Shown: positions 49,067 to 50,348 of the stretch, piece after piece
How the letters are laid out: every line of letters starts with the position of its first letter
Position numbering within the stretch: the first letter of the stretch is position 1
Source of the DNA: a virus
Strand: one strand, 5' to 3'
Virus record (IMG/VR): IMGVR_UViG_3300009161_000066
Span: 1 to 50,348 of that record
DNA: 50,348 nucleotides
Notes under the pieces: model-generated
What the model was told of the DNA's origin: nothing
Seen by the model: only the letters and a program-made list of their open reading frames with translations
Databases searched by the model: none
Translations under genes and position numbers: made by a program

Positions 49067-49720
49067 ATGCAAACCTTAAAACATGTAGGTCGCATTAAGT
49101 CAACAGGGCGTAGATGCTTAGTAGTGTTTAGAACACTTCCAGGAGATGCATTTAGTTGTTTAGTCATCCAAACAGAAAGCCTTGATCCAAGCCAACACGA
49201 TTCACTTATTAATTTAGTTGAGTCGAATGCTGCGCAATCGGCAAACGAGTTTAGCGAAGTATTAGCTCGCGCATTGTTTGGAGACGGTAGTACCATGTTG
49301 CCAAGTCTACATGCAAGAGGATTGTTAGCTAAGTTTCCAACTGATGCTATTGAGATGGTTCCAAACATGCAAGCTACAATTTTGCTGTCAGAATTGAATC
49401 AGGTTATTGCCCAACAAGCTGGTGTTAGTGTGCAAGATCTTGCTATTCGTCCTTCCGGCAAGGAAAATCTTGACGTGCAAGAATTAGCCAAGGTAAAAGA
49501 CATTAGTCCAAAGACAGGAAATACTGAGCCACTAATGGAGCAGTATGATGCAGGTAAAACTACATCGGCAACAGTAAATGAAGATGGTATTTTAACCGAC
49601 GACTTGTTGGCTAAGAAGTATCGTAGTGATGCGGATCGTCTAAGCAAGGAAGCTGCTCAACTCCGTCGTATGGCTGAAGAACTAGTGCCTACTAAGAAAA
49701 AAACTGCTATTGAAGAGTGA
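49067..49720 (+). CDS. Conserved T4-like phage protein
   Basis: 217 residues, one base after the previous stop. RIKSTGRRCLVVFRTLPGDA and CLVIQTESLDPSQHDSLINL begin a conserved domain. The C-terminus is a coiled, charged tail (KKYRSDADRLSKEAAQLRRM). It is related to proteins next to the same small gene in other T4-like marine phages; no function is known. Confidence 0.55.
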   Translation: MQTLKHVGRIKSTGRRCLVVFRTLPGDAFSCLVIQTESLDPSQHDSLINLVESNAAQSANEFSEVLARALFGDGSTMLPSLHARGLLAKFPTDAIEMVPNMQATILLSELNQVIAQQAGVSVQDLAIRPSGKENLDVQELAKVKDISPKTGNTEPLMEQYDAGKTTSATVNEDGILTDDLLAKKYRSDADRLSKEAAQLRRMAEELVPTKKKTAIEE

Positions 49721-50037
49721 CAAACGGAAAACCATTTCCTAAAGATGTCATTGAACATTGGCCCGAGGTATTTGGAGAGATTACATTAAATGTTGTACCT
49801 CTAAAATACCTCGACTCAATTACTGTTACATTTAAAAATGCAAAAGTATGGGAAATTCAAATAACTGCTAAACAGGCACAAGAAGATTGGGATTCGTTTG
49901 AAACAAATCTTAAAGAGATGCTTGCCTCGTATGAAAGCGAAATAGAAAATGTAGATTTTAAACTCGACACTGAGAGAGTTAAAAAAGACATGATCAAGAA
50001 TACAAACAAATTTTTAAAGAAAAGAAAATTGAGATGA
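49717..50037 (+). CDS. Conserved phage protein, GTG start
   Basis: 106 residues. It appears to start at GTG (49717), overlapping the upstream TGA. FPKDVIEHWPEVFGEITLNV and VDFKLDTERVKKDMIKNT, then FLKKRK, are a conserved pattern of T4-like marine phages. The basic C-terminal end is helical. Function unknown. It overlaps thyX by four bases. Confidence 0.55.
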   Translation: MTNGKPFPKDVIEHWPEVFGEITLNVVPLKYLDSITVTFKNAKVWEIQITAKQAQEDWDSFETNLKEMLASYESEIENVDFKLDTERVKKDMIKNTNKFLKKRKLR

Positions 50038-50348
50038 ATGTTAAATTAATTAGTTACAGTCAACCTACACAAGAATTTGCCGAAATGGGTGTCGACAATG
50101 CCCAAGAACTAATTGCATATTGTGCCCGTGTTAGCAATCCTGCTAATCAACTTAACACAGAAACAAGCGAAAAACTTATTAAGTATTTGGTCAAGCACCA
50201 ACATTGGTCACCACTTGAAATGGTTAGTGCTTGTATTGAAATTACAACCACACGTGACATTGCTCGACAAATTTTACGTCATCGCAGTTTTAGTTTCCAA
50301 GAATTCAGCCAACGTTATGCTGATCCCACAAAGGATCTTGATTTTGTA
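50034..50348 (+). CDS. thyX: Flavin-dependent thymidylate synthase, 3'-truncated by window edge
   Basis: The first 105 residues are present. EFAEMGVDNAQELIAYCARV and HWSPLEMVSACIEI, then TRDIARQILRHRSFSFQEFS and QRY, match the ThyX core; RHRSFSFQEFSQRY fits the family motif RHRxxSxNExSxRY, with Gln for Asn. ThyX methylates dUMP to dTMP using FAD and methylenetetrahydrofolate. dUMP could come from the dCMP deaminase at 11167. Confidence 0.9.
   Translation, partial: MNVKLISYSQPTQEFAEMGVDNAQELIAYCARVSNPANQLNTETSEKLIKYLVKHQHWSPLEMVSACIEITTTRDIARQILRHRSFSFQEFSQRYADPTKDLDFV

Overview
The window is a densely packed, AT-rich stretch of the genome of a large contractile-tailed phage of the T4-like type. 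Its gene families most resemble those of marine and freshwater T4-like phages (cyanophage and pelagiphage relatives). T4-type hallmarks are a family B DNA polymerase (gp43), sliding clamp (gp45), clamp-loader ATPase (gp44), a DsbA-like protein, an RNase H/FEN-type 5'-3' exonuclease, a GroES-like protein, PhoH, dCMP deaminase and ThyX. No photosynthesis genes are visible. A proteobacterial-type FdxA ferredoxin and an Rz/Rz1 spanin pair point to a Gram-negative, possibly proteobacterial host; the host assignment is inference. No integrase, transposase, CRISPR array or tRNA gene was found, and no gene-free stretch exceeds about 160 bases.

Layout. 1-4777: tail-fibre and other virion structural genes (first one cut by the window edge). 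4787-7098: a DnaE-like fragment, GroES-like chaperonin, an SGNH-like protein and a MazG-like protein. 7142-12339: a methyltransferase, a reverse-strand SGNH-like gene, a gp44-ferredoxin-dCMP deaminase operon and reverse-strand phoH. 12498-15703: two conserved phage genes, then a lysis-type cassette (Rz with Rz1 nested in another frame, a DUF4337-like protein, a 38-residue membrane peptide, a 3-TM holin-like protein). 15736-19469: DnaJ and ClpA-type chaperones. 19563-28714: a run of genes carrying short N-terminal leader-like sequences and repeated x-x-E-G/A motifs. This run includes a nucleotidyltransferase, an endolysin, a zincin peptidase, a Dps and large low-complexity proteins. I suggest it encodes internal-head proteins trimmed by a gp21-like protease. 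28817-32874: DsbA, a membrane protein, polymerase and clamp. 32874-41899: a nucleotide-modification region with a DpdA/TGT-like protein, a candidate divergent QueD, a glycosyltransferase-like protein, a short UDP-sugar dehydrogenase, FolE and a QueE-like radical SAM protein. Together these suggest 7-deazaguanine modification of phage DNA. 41899-50348: a 2OG-oxygenase-like protein, the 5'-3' exonuclease, a MoxR ATPase plus VWA/metallopeptidase-like pair, a methyltransferase-like protein, small conserved genes and the start of thyX.

Regulation. Many transcription units begin with near-consensus host-type sigma-70 promoters (TTGACN-N17/18-TATAAT). Three of these place the -10 box exactly six bases before an ATG, predicting leaderless mRNAs. 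Four copies of GATAAATA, close to the T4 late promoter TATAAATA, stand before late-type genes. Rho-independent terminators close several units. Many genes overlap by ATGA, TAATG or similar junctions, so translation is probably coupled.

All functional calls come from reading motifs in the sequence and from family knowledge; no database search was run.
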